Below are positions 37,132 to 48,983 of a stretch of DNA of 64,000 nucleotides, piece by piece. This DNA comes from Pseudomonas subflava (lineage in GTDB: Bacteria; Pseudomonadota; Gammaproteobacteria; Pseudomonadales; Pseudomonadaceae): contig NZ_JAMXBF010000005.1 of NCBI RefSeq assembly GCF_023823685.1, forward strand, positions 372,001-436,000. The letters run 5' to 3'. Positions within the stretch are counted from its first letter, which is position 1, and every line of letters begins with the position of its first letter. The position numbers were made by a program, and so were the translations under genes. A model generated the notes under the pieces. The model saw nothing but the letters and a program-made list of their open reading frames with translations, was not told the DNA's origin and searched no databases.

Positions 37132-37887
37132 ATGCGTCGCCCCCTGGTAGCTGGTAACTGGAAAATGCACGGTACCCGCGCCAGCGTCGCAGAGCTGATC
37201 AAGGGCTTGCGCCAACTAGCGCTACCCACCGGCGTCGAAGTTGCGGTTATGCCGCCCTGCTTGTATCTCAATCAGGTCATGGTGGGGCTGGAAGGTAAGT
37301 CCATTGCCGTCGGTGCGCAGAACTGTGCGGTCGAGCCCATGCAGGGCGCGTTGACCGGCGAGATTGCGCCGAGTCAATTGGCCGATGCCGGTTGCAGCAT
37401 GGTTCTGGTCGGGCACTCCGAGCGTCGTTTGATTCTCGGTGAGCGCGACGAGCAGGTCAGTAGGAAGTTTGCTGCCGCTCAGTCCTGTGGTTTGGTTCCG
37501 GTGCTCTGTATCGGCGAGACCCTGGAGCAGCGTCAGGCTGGCAAGACTCTGTCGGTGGTGGGCGAGCAGCTGGGTAGCGTGATTGAGGAATTGGGCGTGG
37601 GGGCTTTCGCGAAAGCGGTAGTGGCCTACGAGCCGGTTTGGGCCATCGGTACCGGGCTGACGGCGACCCCGCAACAGGCTCAGGAAGTTCATGCAGCCAT
37701 TCGCGCTCAGTTGAGTGCGGAGAATGCCGAGGTGGCGCGCGGTGTAAGAATTCTGTACGGCGGTAGTGTCAAGGCCGCCAACGCTGTCGAGTTATTCGGC
37801 ATGCAGGATATCGACGGGGGGCTCATTGGTGGTGCCTCCTTGAATGCAGATGAGTTTGGTGCGATCTGTCGCGCTGCAGGAAACTGA
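37132..37887 (+). CDS. tpiA: Triosephosphate isomerase
   Basis: Interconverts dihydroxyacetone phosphate and glyceraldehyde-3-phosphate. The 251 residues show the active-site Lys (GNWKMHG), His (GHSERR), Glu in the signature [12 protein letters not shown] and the phosphate-binding YGGSVKAAN. It is 65 bp after glmM and ends 3 bp before secG, the conserved pseudomonad order tpiA-secG. Confidence 0.98.
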   Translation: MRRPLVAGNWKMHGTRASVAELIKGLRQLALPTGVEVAVMPPCLYLNQVMVGLEGKSIAVGAQNCAVEPMQGALTGEIAPSQLADAGCSMVLVGHSERRLILGERDEQVSRKFAAAQSCGLVPVLCIGETLEQRQAGKTLSVVGEQLGSVIEELGVGAFAKAVVAYEPVWAIGTGLTATPQQAQEVHAAIRAQLSAENAEVARGVRILYGGSVKAANAVELFGMQDIDGGLIGGASLNADEFGAICRAAGN

Positions 37888-37890
37888 TAA

Positions 37891-38271
37891 ATGCTGGAAA
37901 CAGTCGTAATCGTCGTACATCTGCTGGGCGCCATCGGTGTCGTTGGTCTGGTTCTGCTGCAGCAGGGCAAGGGTGCCGACGCGGGGGCCTCGTTCGGTGC
38001 CGGTGCATCCGCAACCGTATTCGGTAGCCAAGGTTCTGCTACTTTTCTGAGTCGCTTTACTGCTATACTCGCCGCGGTTTTTTTCATTACCAGCTTGGGT
38101 TTAGCCTTCTTTGCTAAAGAAAAAGCTGATAATCTGACGCAAGCTGGTCTGCCGGATCCAGCGGTACTGGAAGTGCAGCAGAAGCCGGCCGTCGAAGACG
38201 TCCCGGTGCTCGAAGAGCAGAAGCCTGCGGTGGAGAAATCCGACGTGCCGGCGGCTCCGGAGCAAAAGTAA
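37891..38271 (+). CDS. secG: Preprotein translocase subunit SecG
   Basis: Small accessory subunit of the SecYEG channel. The 126 residues have two membrane spans (about 3-21 and 54-73) linked by the conserved glycine-rich loop [20 protein letters not shown], and a Pro/Glu/Val-rich cytoplasmic tail that is longer than in E. coli. It follows tpiA after 3 bp and precedes tRNA-Leu by 10 bp. Confidence 0.96.
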   Translation: MLETVVIVVHLLGAIGVVGLVLLQQGKGADAGASFGAGASATVFGSQGSATFLSRFTAILAAVFFITSLGLAFFAKEKADNLTQAGLPDPAVLEVQQKPAVEDVPVLEEQKPAVEKSDVPAAPEQK

Positions 38272-38281
38272 TACCCTCTTT

Positions 38282-38367
38282 GCCGAGGTGGTGGAATTGG
38301 TAGACACGCTACCTTGAGGTGGTAGTGGCCATAGGCTGTAGGGGTTCGAGTCCCCTCCTCGGTACCA
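38282..38367 (+). tRNA. tRNA-Leu (GAG)
   Basis: An 86-nt class II tRNA with acceptor arm GCCGAGG/CCTCGGT, long variable arm, anticodon loop TTGAGGT giving anticodon GAG, T-loop GGTTCGAGTCC and encoded CCA. It lies 10 bp after secG, so it may be cut from the secG transcript, and is followed by a terminator. Confidence 0.97.
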
Positions 38368-38375
38368 TATGAAGG

Positions 38376-38407
38376 CAAGGCCCGCAGATCGCGGGCCTTG
38401 TCGTTTT
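38376..38407 (+). terminator. Terminator after tRNA-Leu
   Basis: CAAGGCCCGC and GCGGGCCTTG form a perfect 10-bp stem with a 5-base loop, followed by TCGTTTT. Confidence 0.8.
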
Positions 38408-38463
38408 CAGGAGCTCGGTTGACCCTCGGGGGTTAGATCCGTATACTTCTGGCCCAGCTTTGG

Positions 38464-38540
<77 letters not shown>

Positions 38541-38549
38541 GTCGTAAAG

Positions 38550-38573
38550 AAGCCCCTTATTCAGGGGCTTTTT
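38550..38573 (+). terminator. Terminator between tRNA-fMet and rimP
   Basis: AAGCCCCT and AGGGGCTT with a TATTC loop and TTT tail. It ends 100 bp before rimP; partial readthrough would couple initiator tRNA and nusA operon expression. Confidence 0.85.
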
Positions 38574-38673
38574 GCTAGCTGGACAGTCCGCCGCCGGCAT
38601 CTTCAGTCGGGCGGCAAGATGGATGGGCGTTTCGCCCATTTTTTATTTCTACGACATGCGCGGAGGGCTTCGG

Positions 38674-39132
38674 GTGTCGAGCAAGCTGGAACAGTTGCAG
38701 GCCATGTTGGCCCCGGTGGTCGAGTCGCTCGGCTACCAATGCTGGGGGATCGAGTTCATTTCCCAGGGGCGGCATTCCCTGCTGCGCGTGTACATCGATC
38801 ATGCCAACGGCATCCTGATCGAAGATTGCGAGACGGTGAGTCGGCAGGTCAGCGCTGTGCTGGATGTCGAGGACCCGATCAGCAGCGAATACACCCTGGA
38901 AGTGTCTTCGCCTGGCATGGATCGGCCATTGTTCACCCTCGAACAGTTCGCGGCTCATTCCGGCGAGCAGGTGAAGATCAAACTGCGTTCGCCCTTCGAC
39001 GGACGGCGCAATTTCCAGGGCCTCCTCCGTGGTGTGGAGGAGCAGGACGTGGTGGTACTGGTGGATGACCACGAATTCCTGTTGCCGATCGATCTGATCG
39101 ACAAGGCCAACATAATTCCCCGTTTTGACTGA
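38674..39132 (+). CDS. rimP: Ribosome maturation factor RimP
   Basis: 30S assembly factor. The 152 residues have the N-terminal alpha/beta domain ([31 protein letters not shown]), the conserved [23 protein letters not shown] and a C-terminal Sm-like barrel. Translation starts at GTG 38674, preceded by GGAGGG, giving VSSKLEQLQ as in other pseudomonads; upstream ATGs run through the fMet terminator and are rejected. First gene of the rimP-nusA-infB-rbfA-truB-rpsO-pnp series. Confidence 0.95.
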   Translation: MSSKLEQLQAMLAPVVESLGYQCWGIEFISQGRHSLLRVYIDHANGILIEDCETVSRQVSAVLDVEDPISSEYTLEVSSPGMDRPLFTLEQFAAHSGEQVKIKLRSPFDGRRNFQGLLRGVEEQDVVVLVDDHEFLLPIDLIDKANIIPRFD

Positions 39133-39179
39133 GACGCGGATCCCGCGGATCCAATGGATTGCGAAAGGCGAGGCGTACG

Positions 39180-40661
<1,482 letters not shown>

Positions 40662-40688
40662 GCGGTTGCGGCCCGAGGAGAGAGATGC

Positions 40689-43184
40689 ATGACGCAAGTC
40701 ACGGTGAAAGAACTGGCCCAAGTGGTCGATACACCAGTGGAGCGCCTGCTGCAGCAGATGCGTGAGGCGGGTTTGCCGCACACCAGTGCCGAGCAAGTGG
40801 TAACTGATAACGAAAAGCAGGCCCTGCTCGCGCACCTGAAAGGCAGCCACGGCGAAAAGCTGGAAGAGCCGCGCAAGATCACCCTGCAGCGCAAGACCAC
40901 CACCACCCTGAAGGTTGCCGGTAGCAAGACCATCAGCGTGGAAGTGCGCAAGAAGAAAACCTACGTTAAGCGTAGCCCGGACGAGATCGAAGCCGAGAAG
41001 CAACGCGAGCTGGAAGAGCAACGTGCCGTCGAAGAGGCTGCACGCCTGAAGGCCGAGGAAGAGGCGCGCAAGCAGGCCGAGGTCGAGGCTCGCAAGCAAC
41101 AGGACGCCGCCGTTCTGGCGGTTGTGGCTCCGGCCGCCGACGAGACTCCAGCTGCCGCGGCTGCCGAAGTCGCTCCGGCCGTCGTCGAGCGCAAGAAGGA
41201 AGAGCCGCGTCGCCTCGAGAAGGAAAAAGAGAAGCCGGCTCGCAGCGATGACGACGACCGTCGCGATCGCAAGCACGCGCAGCATCGTCCTGCTCCCAAG
41301 GACAAGGCGCCGACTCCGCGCGTCGCTCCGCGCAGCACCGACGAAGAAGTCGATGGTTACCGCGGTCGCGGCGGCCGGATGAAGCCGAAGAAGCGTAACC
41401 AGCACGGGTTCCAGAGCCCGACAGGACCTATTGTGCGCGATGTAGCAATCGGCGAGACCATTACCGTTGGTGACCTGGCTGCCCAGATGGCGGTCAAGGG
41501 CGCCGAAGTGGTCAAGTTCATGTTCAAGATGGGCACTCCGGTGACCATCAACCAGGTGCTGGACCAGGAAACTGCTCAGCTGATCGCCGAAGAGTTTGGC
41601 CACAAGGTCAAGTTGGTCAGCGACAACGCCCTGGAAGAGCAACTGGCCGAATCGCTGAAGTTCGAAGGTGAAGCCTTCCATCGCGCGCCGGTAGTGACCG
41701 TGATGGGTCACGTCGACCACGGTAAGACCTCGCTGCTCGACTACATCCGTCGTGCCAAGGTAGCCGCTGGCGAAGCCGGTGGCATCACCCAGCACATCGG
41801 TGCCTACCACGTGGAAACCGACCGCGGCATGGTCACCTTCCTCGATACCCCCGGCCACGCCGCATTCACCCAGATGCGTGCTCGTGGTGCCAAGGCCACC
41901 GACATCGTCATCCTGGTGGTGGCGGCCGACGACGGTGTGATGCCGCAGACCCAGGAAGCCGTGCAGCACGCGAAAGCGGCTGGCGTGCCGATCGTGGTCG
42001 CGATCAACAAGATGGACAAGCCGGACGCCAACCCGGACAACATCAAGAACGGCCTGGCCGCGCTGGATGTGATCCCGGAAGAGTGGGGCGGCGATGCTCC
42101 GTTCGTAGGCGTTTCGGCCAAGGCCGGTACCGGCGTCGACGAACTGCTGGAAGCCGTGCTGTTGCAGGCCGAAGTTCTCGAGCTAAAAGCCACCCCGTCG
42201 GCTCCTGGCCGCGGTGTCGTGGTCGAGTCCCGTCTGGACAAGGGCCGTGGCCCGGTGGCCACCGTGCTGGTTCAGGACGGTACCCTGCGTCAGGGCGACA
42301 TGGTTCTGGTCGGTGTCAACTATGGCCGCGTGCGCGCCATGCTCGACGAGAACGGCAAGCCGATCAAGGAAGCCGGTCCGTCGATTCCGGTCGAGATTCT
42401 CGGCCTGGACGGCACCCCGGATGCCGGTGACGACATGACCGTGGTCGCCGACGAGAAGAAGGCCCGCGAAGTGGCCCTGTTCCGTCAGGGCAAGTTCCGC
42501 GAGGTCAAGCTGGCCCGGGCTCACGCCGGTAAGCTGGAAAACATCTTCGAGAACATGGGCCAGGAGGAGAAGAAGACGCTCAACATCGTCCTCAAGTCCG
42601 ACGTTCGTGGTTCTCTGGAAGCTCTGCAAGGCTCGCTCAGCGGCCTGGGCAACGACGAAGTGCAGGTACGCGTGGTCGGCGGCGGCGTCGGTGGTATCAC
42701 CGAGTCCGATGCCAACCTGGCGCTGGCCTCCAACGCCGTGCTGTTCGGCTTCAACGTGCGTGCCGACGCCGGTGCGCGCAAGATCGTCGAGGCCGAAGGC
42801 ATCGACATGCGTTACTACAACGTCATCTACGACATCATCGAAGACGTCAAGAAGGCGCTCACCGGTATGCTCGGCAGCGATGTTCGCGAGAACATCCTCG
42901 GCACCGCCGAAGTGCGTGACGTGTTCCGTTCGCCGAAGTTCGGCGCCGTCGCTGGCTGTATGGTCATCGAGGGTACCGTCCACCGTAACCGTCCGATCCG
43001 CGTACTGCGCGACGACGTGGTGATCTTCGAGGGCGAGCTGGAATCCCTGCGTCGCTTCAAGGACGACGTCGGCGAAGTGCGTAACGGCATGGAGTGCGGT
43101 ATCGCCGTGAAGAGCTACAACGACGTCAAGGTCGGGGACAAGATCGAGGTGTTCGAGAAGGTCCAGGTGGCTCGTACGCTCTAA
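40689..43184 (+). CDS. infB: Translation initiation factor IF-2
   Basis: GTPase that places initiator tRNA in the 30S P site. The 831 residues comprise an N-terminal IF2 domain, a long charged Lys/Glu/Ala/Pro linker (about 90-240), the G domain ([18 protein letters not shown]) starting near residue 337 and C-terminal domains II-IV. Internal start codons giving shorter IF2 forms are possible but cannot be decided here. AGGAGAG precedes the ATG. It is 27 bp after nusA. Confidence 0.97.
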   Translation: MTQVTVKELAQVVDTPVERLLQQMREAGLPHTSAEQVVTDNEKQALLAHLKGSHGEKLEEPRKITLQRKTTTTLKVAGSKTISVEVRKKKTYVKRSPDEIEAEKQRELEEQRAVEEAARLKAEEEARKQAEVEARKQQDAAVLAVVAPAADETPAAAAAEVAPAVVERKKEEPRRLEKEKEKPARSDDDDRRDRKHAQHRPAPKDKAPTPRVAPRSTDEEVDGYRGRGGRMKPKKRNQHGFQSPTGPIVRDVAIGETITVGDLAAQMAVKGAEVVKFMFKMGTPVTINQVLDQETAQLIAEEFGHKVKLVSDNALEEQLAESLKFEGEAFHRAPVVTVMGHVDHGKTSLLDYIRRAKVAAGEAGGITQHIGAYHVETDRGMVTFLDTPGHAAFTQMRARGAKATDIVILVVAADDGVMPQTQEAVQHAKAAGVPIVVAINKMDKPDANPDNIKNGLAALDVIPEEWGGDAPFVGVSAKAGTGVDELLEAVLLQAEVLELKATPSAPGRGVVVESRLDKGRGPVATVLVQDGTLRQGDMVLVGVNYGRVRAMLDENGKPIKEAGPSIPVEILGLDGTPDAGDDMTVVADEKKAREVALFRQGKFREVKLARAHAGKLENIFENMGQEEKKTLNIVLKSDVRGSLEALQGSLSGLGNDEVQVRVVGGGVGGITESDANLALASNAVLFGFNVRADAGARKIVEAEGIDMRYYNVIYDIIEDVKKALTGMLGSDVRENILGTAEVRDVFRSPKFGAVAGCMVIEGTVHRNRPIRVLRDDVVIFEGELESLRRFKDDVGEVRNGMECGIAVKSYNDVKVGDKIEVFEKVQVARTL

Positions 43185-43203
43185 GCGCGAGTTGCAACAC
43201 GCG

Positions 43204-43237
43204 ACGCCCGGCCCCGCATCAGCGCGGCCGGGCGTTT
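43204..43237 (+). terminator. Hairpin between infB and rbfA
   Basis: ACGCCCGGCC and GGCCGGGCGT form a 10-bp stem with a 12-base loop, followed by TTTG. A weak terminator or processing site that could lower rbfA-truB expression relative to infB. Confidence 0.55.
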
Positions 43238-43283
43238 GCCGCTTTTGAACCCGTACGCAAGCGCGGCGGGAGAGGTAGGAAAA

Positions 43284-43661
43284 ATGGCCAAAGAATATAG
43301 CCGTACCCAGCGCATCGGTGACCAGATGCAGCGCGAACTGGCGCAGATGATTCCGCGTGAGGTCCGCGACCCGCGCCTGGGCTTCGTTACCATCACCGCC
43401 GTGGACGTCAGTCGCGATCTGGGCCACGCCAAGGTCTTCATCACCGTGATGGGCGAAAACGACGTCGAGAAGGTCAAGCTGAATCTGGAGATTCTCAACG
43501 AGGCCGCCGGCTATCTGCGCATGCTACTGGGCAAGTCGATGAAGCTGCGCAGCTTGCCGCAGCTGCATTTCCACTATGACGAAAGCATCTCTCGTGGCGC
43601 GCATCTCTCGGCGCTGATCGAGCGCGCCGTGGCCGAAGACAGCAAGCATCGGGACGACTGA
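43284..43661 (+). CDS. rbfA: Ribosome-binding factor A
   Basis: 30S maturation and cold-adaptation factor of the KH-like fold. The 125 residues begin [19 protein letters not shown] and include [22 protein letters not shown] and the [12 protein letters not shown] core. ATG 43284 follows AGAGGTAGGA. Its TGA ends 3 bases before the truB start. Confidence 0.96.
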   Translation: MAKEYSRTQRIGDQMQRELAQMIPREVRDPRLGFVTITAVDVSRDLGHAKVFITVMGENDVEKVKLNLEILNEAAGYLRMLLGKSMKLRSLPQLHFHYDESISRGAHLSALIERAVAEDSKHRDD

Positions 43662-43663
43662 CA

Positions 43664-44584
43664 GTGGCGCAGGTTAAACGTATTCGTCGCAATGTCAGCG
43701 GCATCCTGATCCTCGACAAGCCGCGCGGCATGAGTTCCAACCAGGCCCTGCAGAAGGTCCGCTGGCTGCTCAACGCCGAGAAGGCCGGGCACACCGGCAG
43801 CCTCGATCCGCTGGCCACCGGCGTTTTGCCGCTGTGCTTCGGCGAGGCAACCAAGTTCTCCCAGTACCTGCTGGACGCCGACAAGGGTTACGAGACGGTC
43901 GCCCAGCTGGGCGTGACCACCACCACGGGCGATGCCGAGGGCGAAATCGTCGAGCGCCGCGAGGTGACCGCCGGTCGGGACGCCGTCGAGGCCCTGCTGC
44001 CGCGTTTTCGGGGTGAAATCAAACAGATACCGCCGATGTACTCCGCCCTGAAGAAGGACGGCCAGCCGTTGTACAAGCTGGCCCGTGCCGGCGAAGTAGT
44101 GGAGCGCGAGGCGCGATCTGTTACTATCGCGCGCCTGGAATTACTGGCCTTGGATAACGCGCAACTGCGCCTGTCCGTGGCCTGCAGCAAGGGCACCTAC
44201 ATCCGCACCCTGGTCGAGGATCTCGGCCGCGAGCTGGGTTGTGGTGGCCACGTCGCCGAACTGCGCCGGACCCAGGCCGGTCCGTTCGTACTGGCCCAGG
44301 CGGTGAGCCTGGAGGCGCTGGAAAAGGCCCATGCCGAAGGCGGTAACGAGGCGCTGGATCAGTTCCTCCTGCCGGTCGACAGCGGCCTGGAACACTGGCC
44401 GCTGCTGCAGTTGTCCGAGCACAGCGCCTACTACTGGCTGCATGGCCAGCCGGTGCGCGCGCCGGAGGCGCCGAAGTTCGGCATGGTGCGGGTGACCGAC
44501 CATACCGGCCGCTTCATCGGGATCGGCGAAATGAGCGACGACGGGCGTATCGCCCCGAAACGATTGATTTCTACCGGCGCCTGA
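43664..44584 (+). CDS. truB: tRNA pseudouridine(55) synthase TruB
   Basis: Makes the universal pseudouridine 55 in the tRNA T-loop. The 306 residues carry the catalytic Asp motif [15 protein letters not shown], the [16 protein letters not shown] substrate segment, [13 protein letters not shown] and a C-terminal PUA-like domain. Translation begins at GTG 43664, three bases after the rbfA stop, so it is coupled to rbfA. Confidence 0.97.
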   Translation: MAQVKRIRRNVSGILILDKPRGMSSNQALQKVRWLLNAEKAGHTGSLDPLATGVLPLCFGEATKFSQYLLDADKGYETVAQLGVTTTTGDAEGEIVERREVTAGRDAVEALLPRFRGEIKQIPPMYSALKKDGQPLYKLARAGEVVEREARSVTIARLELLALDNAQLRLSVACSKGTYIRTLVEDLGRELGCGGHVAELRRTQAGPFVLAQAVSLEALEKAHAEGGNEALDQFLLPVDSGLEHWPLLQLSEHSAYYWLHGQPVRAPEAPKFGMVRVTDHTGRFIGIGEMSDDGRIAPKRLISTGA

Positions 44585-44595
44585 CGCGGGTAGGA

Positions 44596-44700
44596 CCCGG
44601 AGCCGGACTCCGGGACCAGAATTCGGTCGCAGGACCGAAACGAGGGTGGCTGTCAGCAGGCACGGTCATTCCTCTTTTTAAAACACGGGACTGGTTCCCG
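44596..44700 (+). other. Three hairpins in the truB-rpsO leader
   Basis: CCCGGAG/CTCCGGG (44596-44614), TTCGGTC/GACCGAA (44622-44639) and CGGGA/TCCCG (44686-44700) occupy the 140-bp gap before rpsO. The S15 mRNA leader is a known site of autogenous control by S15 in several bacteria, using different folds; this leader could serve that role, which is inference. Confidence 0.5.
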
Positions 44701-44724
44701 GCCTGTTCACTCAAGGAGCCCATC

Positions 44725-44994
44725 ATGGCACTGAGCGTTGAAGAGAAAGCCCAGATCGTTAACGACTATAAGCAAGCTGAAGGCGATACCGGTTCTCCGG
44801 AAGTGCAGGTTGCCCTGCTGACCGCCAACATCAACAAGCTGCAGGACCACTTCAAGGCCAACGGCAAAGACCACCACTCCCGTCGTGGTCTGATCCGCAT
44901 GGTTAACCAGCGCCGCAAGCTGCTGGACTACCTGAAGGGTAAGGACACCAGTCGTTACAGCGCCCTCATCGGTCGCCTGGGTCTGCGTCGCTAA
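44725..44994 (+). CDS. rpsO: 30S ribosomal protein S15
   Basis: Primary 16S rRNA-binding protein of the central domain. The 89 residues match the S15 family throughout: [35 protein letters not shown] and the RRKLLDYLK segment contacting helix 22. Normal length. A strong AAGGAG lies before the ATG. Followed by the rpsO-pnp hairpin. Confidence 0.98.
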   Translation: MALSVEEKAQIVNDYKQAEGDTGSPEVQVALLTANINKLQDHFKANGKDHHSRRGLIRMVNQRRKLLDYLKGKDTSRYSALIGRLGLRR

Positions 44995-45016
44995 TAGCGC
45001 GCGAGCCGCACGCTTG

Positions 45017-45080
45017 AAGCTGGAAGCTCGGAGCCGAAAGTCGGGATACCCTCTCGCTTTCGGCTTCGGGCTTTCAGCTT
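45017..45080 (+). other. Long rpsO-pnp hairpin, likely RNase III target
   Basis: Arms of 24 nt (45017-45040 and 45057-45080) pair almost fully (AAGCTG with CAGCTT, GAAGCTCG with CGGGCTTT, GAGCCGAAAG with CTTTCGGCTT) around a 16-nt loop in the pnp leader. In E. coli RNase III cleaves a stem at this same position to permit PNPase autoregulation. A short T-run follows, so it may also act as the rpsO terminator. Confidence 0.75.
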
Positions 45081-45162
45081 TTAGCTATCTGCAGGAATGT
45101 CACGGGCCGACTCCCGTACCTTCCACCGATTTCCCCAAGGCAACATAGAGAAGGAAAACTCC

Positions 45163-47268
45163 GTGAATCCGGTAATCAAGCAATTCAAGTTCGGTCAGTC
45201 GACCGTCACCCTGGAAACCGGGCGCATCGCCCGCCAGGCCTCCGGCGCCGTGCTGGTCACCGTTGACAACGACGTCAGCGTGCTGTGCACCGTGGTTGGC
45301 GCCAAGCAAGCCGACCCGGGCAAGGGCTTCTTCCCGCTGTCCGTGCACTACCAGGAAAAAACCTACGCCGCCGGCAAGATTCCGGGTGGCTACTTCAAGC
45401 GTGAAGCGCGTCCTTCCGAGAAAGAGACCCTGACCTCGCGCCTGATCGACCGTCCGATCCGTCCGCTGTTCCCGGAAGGCTTCCTCAACGAAGTGCAGGT
45501 CATCTGCACCGTGGTTTCGACCAGCAAGAAGACCGACCCGGACATCGCCGCCATGATCGGCACCTCGGCCGCCCTGGCCATCTCCGGTATCCCGTTCGAC
45601 GGCCCGATCGGCGCCGCTCGCGTGGCCTTCCACCCGGAAACCGGCTATCTGCTGAACCCGAACTACGAGCAGCTCAAGGCGTCCAGCCTGGACATGGTCG
45701 TAGCCGGTACCCAAGACGCCGTACTGATGGTCGAATCCGAAGCCAAAGAGCTGACCGAAGACCAGATGCTGGGCGCCGTACTGTTCGCCCATGAAGAGTT
45801 CCAGGCCGTGATCAAGGCCGTTGGCGAGCTGGCTGCCGAAACCGGCAAGCCGCGCTGGAACTGGACCGCCCCGGCCGAGAACACCGCCCTGCTCAGCGCC
45901 ATCAAGGCCGAGTTCGGCGAAGCCATCTCCCAGGCCTACACCATCACCATCAAGCAGGACCGCTACAACCGTCTGGACGAGCTGCGCGATCAGGTCGTCG
46001 CCAAGTTCTCCGGCGAAGAAGGCCAGCCGTCCTCCGGTGAAGTCAAAGACGCTTTCGGTCTGATCGAATACCGCACCGTTCGTCAGAACATCGTTGATGG
46101 CAAGCCGCGTATCGACGGTCGTGATACCCGCACCGTGCGTGGTCTGAACATCGAAGTCGGCGTCCTCGACAAGACCCACGGTTCGGCCCTGTTCACCCGT
46201 GGCGAGACCCAGGCCCTGGTCGTTGCCACCCTCGGTACCGCTCGCGATGCCCAGCTGCTGGATACCCTGGAAGGCGAGAAGCGCGATCCGTTCATGCTGC
46301 ACTACAACTTCCCGCCGTACTCGGTCGGCGAATGTGGCCGCATGGGTGCCACCGGCCGCCGCGAAATCGGCCACGGTCGCCTGGCCCGTCGTGGCGTCGC
46401 CGCCATGCTGCCGAGCAATGACGAGTTCCCGTACACCATCCGTATCGTCTCGGAGATCACCGAGTCCAACGGTTCGTCCTCCATGGCTTCCGTGTGCGGC
46501 GCTTCCCTGGCCCTGATGGACGCGGGTGTGCCCATGAAGGCGCCGGTGGCCGGTATCGCCATGGGTCTGGTCAAGGAAGGTGACAAGTTCGCCGTACTGA
46601 CCGACATCCTGGGTGACGAAGACCACCTGGGCGACATGGACTTTAAGGTCGCCGGTACCTCCAAGGGCGTCACCGCCCTGCAGATGGACATCAAGATCCA
46701 GGGCATCACCGAGGAGATCATGGAGATCGCCCTGGGTCAGGCTCTGGAAGCCCGTCTGAACATCCTTGGCCAGATGAATCAGGTCATCTCCCAATCGCGC
46801 AGCGAGCTGTCGGCCAACGCTCCGACCATGCTGGCGATGAAGATCGACCAGGACAAGATTCGCGACGTCATCGGCAAGGGTGGCGCCACCATCCGCGGCA
46901 TCTGCGAAGAGACCAAGGCCTCGATCGACATCGAGGACGACGGCTCGATCAAGATCTTCGGCGAGACCAAGGAAGCCGCCGAGGCTGCCAAGCAGCGCGT
47001 GCTGGCGATCACCGCCGAGGCCGAGATCGGCAAGATCTACGTCGGCAAGGTCGAGCGCATCGTCGACTTCGGCGCCTTCGTCAACATCCTGCCGGGCAAG
47101 GACGGTCTGGTGCACATCTCGATGCTGAGCGATCAGCGCGTCGAGAAGGTCACCGACGTACTGAAGGAAGGCCAGGAAGTCGAAGTACTGGTGCTGGACG
47201 TGGACAACCGCGGCCGCATCAAGCTGTCGATCAAGGACGTCGCCGCTGCCAAGGCTTCGGGCGTCTGA
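45163..47268 (+). CDS. pnp: Polyribonucleotide nucleotidyltransferase (PNPase)
   Basis: 3'-5' phosphorolytic exoribonuclease and degradosome component. The 701 residues contain two RNase PH domains with an intervening helical domain, a KH domain ([15 protein letters not shown]) and an S1 domain ([24 protein letters not shown]). Translation starts at GTG 45163 ([12 protein letters not shown]), preceded by GAAGGA; the upstream in-frame ATG runs through the leader and is rejected. Last gene of the operon, with a strong terminator. Confidence 0.97.
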   Translation: MNPVIKQFKFGQSTVTLETGRIARQASGAVLVTVDNDVSVLCTVVGAKQADPGKGFFPLSVHYQEKTYAAGKIPGGYFKREARPSEKETLTSRLIDRPIRPLFPEGFLNEVQVICTVVSTSKKTDPDIAAMIGTSAALAISGIPFDGPIGAARVAFHPETGYLLNPNYEQLKASSLDMVVAGTQDAVLMVESEAKELTEDQMLGAVLFAHEEFQAVIKAVGELAAETGKPRWNWTAPAENTALLSAIKAEFGEAISQAYTITIKQDRYNRLDELRDQVVAKFSGEEGQPSSGEVKDAFGLIEYRTVRQNIVDGKPRIDGRDTRTVRGLNIEVGVLDKTHGSALFTRGETQALVVATLGTARDAQLLDTLEGEKRDPFMLHYNFPPYSVGECGRMGATGRREIGHGRLARRGVAAMLPSNDEFPYTIRIVSEITESNGSSSMASVCGASLALMDAGVPMKAPVAGIAMGLVKEGDKFAVLTDILGDEDHLGDMDFKVAGTSKGVTALQMDIKIQGITEEIMEIALGQALEARLNILGQMNQVISQSRSELSANAPTMLAMKIDQDKIRDVIGKGGATIRGICEETKASIDIEDDGSIKIFGETKEAAEAAKQRVLAITAEAEIGKIYVGKVERIVDFGAFVNILPGKDGLVHISMLSDQRVEKVTDVLKEGQEVEVLVLDVDNRGRIKLSIKDVAAAKASGV

Positions 47269-47288
47269 GTCCTAGCCACGCAGCACGA

Positions 47289-47319
47289 GAGGAGGGCCCC
47301 ACGGGGCCCTCTTTTTTTT
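47289..47319 (+). terminator. Terminator of the nusA-pnp operon
   Basis: GAGGGCCCC and GGGGCCCTC pair around AC and are followed by eight T residues. Confidence 0.97.
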
Positions 47320-47379
47320 GCCCGCGTTTTGCCCCGACAATGGCGCCTTTCCGCAGTGCCCAAACAAGGACGTCTGGCG

Positions 47380-48786
47380 ATGGAAATCACCCACTGTCGT
47401 TACCACCCCGCGCAACCCGCCACCTGGCACTGCTCGCCCTGCCAGCGCGACTACGGCGACTGCTGCGTCCCGCTCAACGCCGACGCGCCGGAGCTGGAAC
47501 CGACCTGCCCACTGTGCGCCGGCAAGCTGCGCTTTCTCGGTGCGGCCAATACTGCGCAGCCGTTCTGGCAGCGCATCCCCACCTTCTTTCGCTACGGCCT
47601 GCAGGCGGGACCGCTGGCCTTCGCCGCGGCGCTGTGCCTGGCGAGCCTGTTCATGCCGGCCTGGAAGCTGCTGTGGCTGGCGCTGTTCTGCGTCGCCACC
47701 AAGTACCTGCAGAGCGTGATCGAGAACTCCAGCCAGGGCGTGCGCGAAGCTCCCCGGCTGACGGAAGCCTTCGACGGCGAGGGCTTCAGCCTGTTCTGGC
47801 GTCTGCTGGTGATCTTTTTCGTCAGTTTCGCCGTGGTCTGGCTGGCGGCGGACTTCGACAGCGAGGCGCTGTTCTGGGCGGCGACCCTGGGCGTACAGCT
47901 GCTGATTCCCGCCAGCATCATCCGTCTCGCCCTGGACAAGACCCTGGGCGCCGCGCTCAGCCCGGACGAGGTGGGTGCGGTGATCAAGGCCATGGGCTGG
48001 CGCTATCTGATTCTCTGGGCGTTTCTTTTCATCCTCTGGCAGTCGCCGGGAGTGGTGGTCTACATGCTCGCCAGCGGCCTGCCCAAGGTGGTGCTGATGC
48101 CCATCGCGGCGCTGCTGTTCGGGTATTTCAGCGTGGTGATGTGCGCCATGATGGGCTATGCGGTATTCCAGTATCAGGGCGCGCTGGGCTATGTGGCGGT
48201 GGATGATGAGGAGCCGCGTGGCTATCCGGGCGAAGAGTACCGGCGCCGTCGTGCGCTGGCCGATGCCGAGGTGCGACTGAAGGAGGGGCAGAGCGCGCAG
48301 GCGCTGGAAGTCCTGGCCAAGGCCCTGGACGTCGCGCCCAACGATCTGAAGCTCAATGAGCGCTTCCACCAGTTGCTCTTCGGCCTCAATGCCCGCGAGC
48401 GCTGCCTGCGTCACCTTGCCCATTATTTGCCGCTGGCCGCCCGGCTCAATCCGGCTCAGGCGGTTTTCGCCCTGCTCAACGCGCGCCAGCTCCAGGCCAA
48501 TTACCTGCCCGAGGATGCGCAGGTCTGCGAGCGGGTGGCGGAGGCGTTACTGGAGCGTCACAAGACCCGCGAGGGCCTGAGCATGCTGCGCAACCTGCAC
48601 CAGCGCTTCCCGGACTATCCGCATATTCCCAGGGCCTATCTGCTGGCCGCCCACGGCTTCGCCGAAGGACTGGGGCAGGTGGAGCCGGCGCAGAAACTGC
48701 TGACGTTCATCCGCATTCGCTATCCGCAATCGCCGCTCTTGGATGAGGTCGCTCGCCTTGAGGCGACGCTGGCAAAACTGGCCTGA
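47380..48786 (+). CDS. Zinc-finger, membrane and repeat-domain protein, unknown function
   Basis: A 468-residue protein with an unusual three-part layout. The N-terminus (about 5-48) has a B-box-like cluster of Cys/His (HCRYHP, WHCSPCQRDYGDCC, CPLCAGKL) likely to bind zinc. Residues about 65-275 hold five or six membrane spans. The C-terminal 190 residues are soluble helical repeats resembling TPRs (ADAEVRLKEGQSAQALEVLAKALDVAPND). ATG 47380 has AAGGA upstream. Related uncharacterised genes follow pnp in some pseudomonads, but I cannot name a family with certainty. It may recruit partners at the inner membrane. Confidence 0.8.
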   Translation: MEITHCRYHPAQPATWHCSPCQRDYGDCCVPLNADAPELEPTCPLCAGKLRFLGAANTAQPFWQRIPTFFRYGLQAGPLAFAAALCLASLFMPAWKLLWLALFCVATKYLQSVIENSSQGVREAPRLTEAFDGEGFSLFWRLLVIFFVSFAVVWLAADFDSEALFWAATLGVQLLIPASIIRLALDKTLGAALSPDEVGAVIKAMGWRYLILWAFLFILWQSPGVVVYMLASGLPKVVLMPIAALLFGYFSVVMCAMMGYAVFQYQGALGYVAVDDEEPRGYPGEEYRRRRALADAEVRLKEGQSAQALEVLAKALDVAPNDLKLNERFHQLLFGLNARERCLRHLAHYLPLAARLNPAQAVFALLNARQLQANYLPEDAQVCERVAEALLERHKTREGLSMLRNLHQRFPDYPHIPRAYLLAAHGFAEGLGQVEPAQKLLTFIRIRYPQSPLLDEVARLEATLAKLA

Positions 48787-48898
48787 GGGTATTGCATTCT
48801 GCACGGCCCAAACCGCGCAGATCGGCATTTTGCATACTCGCCGAAAGATGGGCGTTTTATAAGCTATTGAAAATAAACGATATTTTATGCCGTTCGGG

Positions 48899-48914
48899 TT
48901 GGCACAGCGCTTGC
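48899..48914 (+). promoter_or_regulatory. Sigma-54 promoter of the BON-domain gene
   Basis: TTGGCAC-AGCGC-TTGC matches the -24/-12 consensus with GG and GC exactly 10 nt apart. An AT-rich tract lies upstream (48858-48892), suitable for bending. An enhancer-binding activator would be required; no activator gene is adjacent. The 8-bp palindrome GCGCTTGC/GCAAGCGC (48907-48914, 48927-48934) straddles the -12 element. Confidence 0.8.
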
Positions 48915-48937
48915 GATATCTCCCTTGCAAGCGCAGC

Positions 48938-48975
48938 CAGGAGTTGGCTGCGAATATTCCGAAGCAATCAGGAGT
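48938..48975 (+). promoter_or_regulatory. Duplicated CAGGAGT motifs, candidate RsmA/CsrA sites
   Basis: CAGGAGT occurs at 48938-48944, where its GGA sits in the loop of a perfect 7-bp hairpin (GCAGCCA/TGGCTGC, 48933-48951), and again at 48969-48975, where it forms the ribosome site of the BON gene. Two GGA motifs about 31 nt apart, one looped and one on the Shine-Dalgarno, is the usual target layout for RsmA/CsrA repression. Inference only. Confidence 0.45.
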
Positions 48976-48983
48976 AGATCGCC

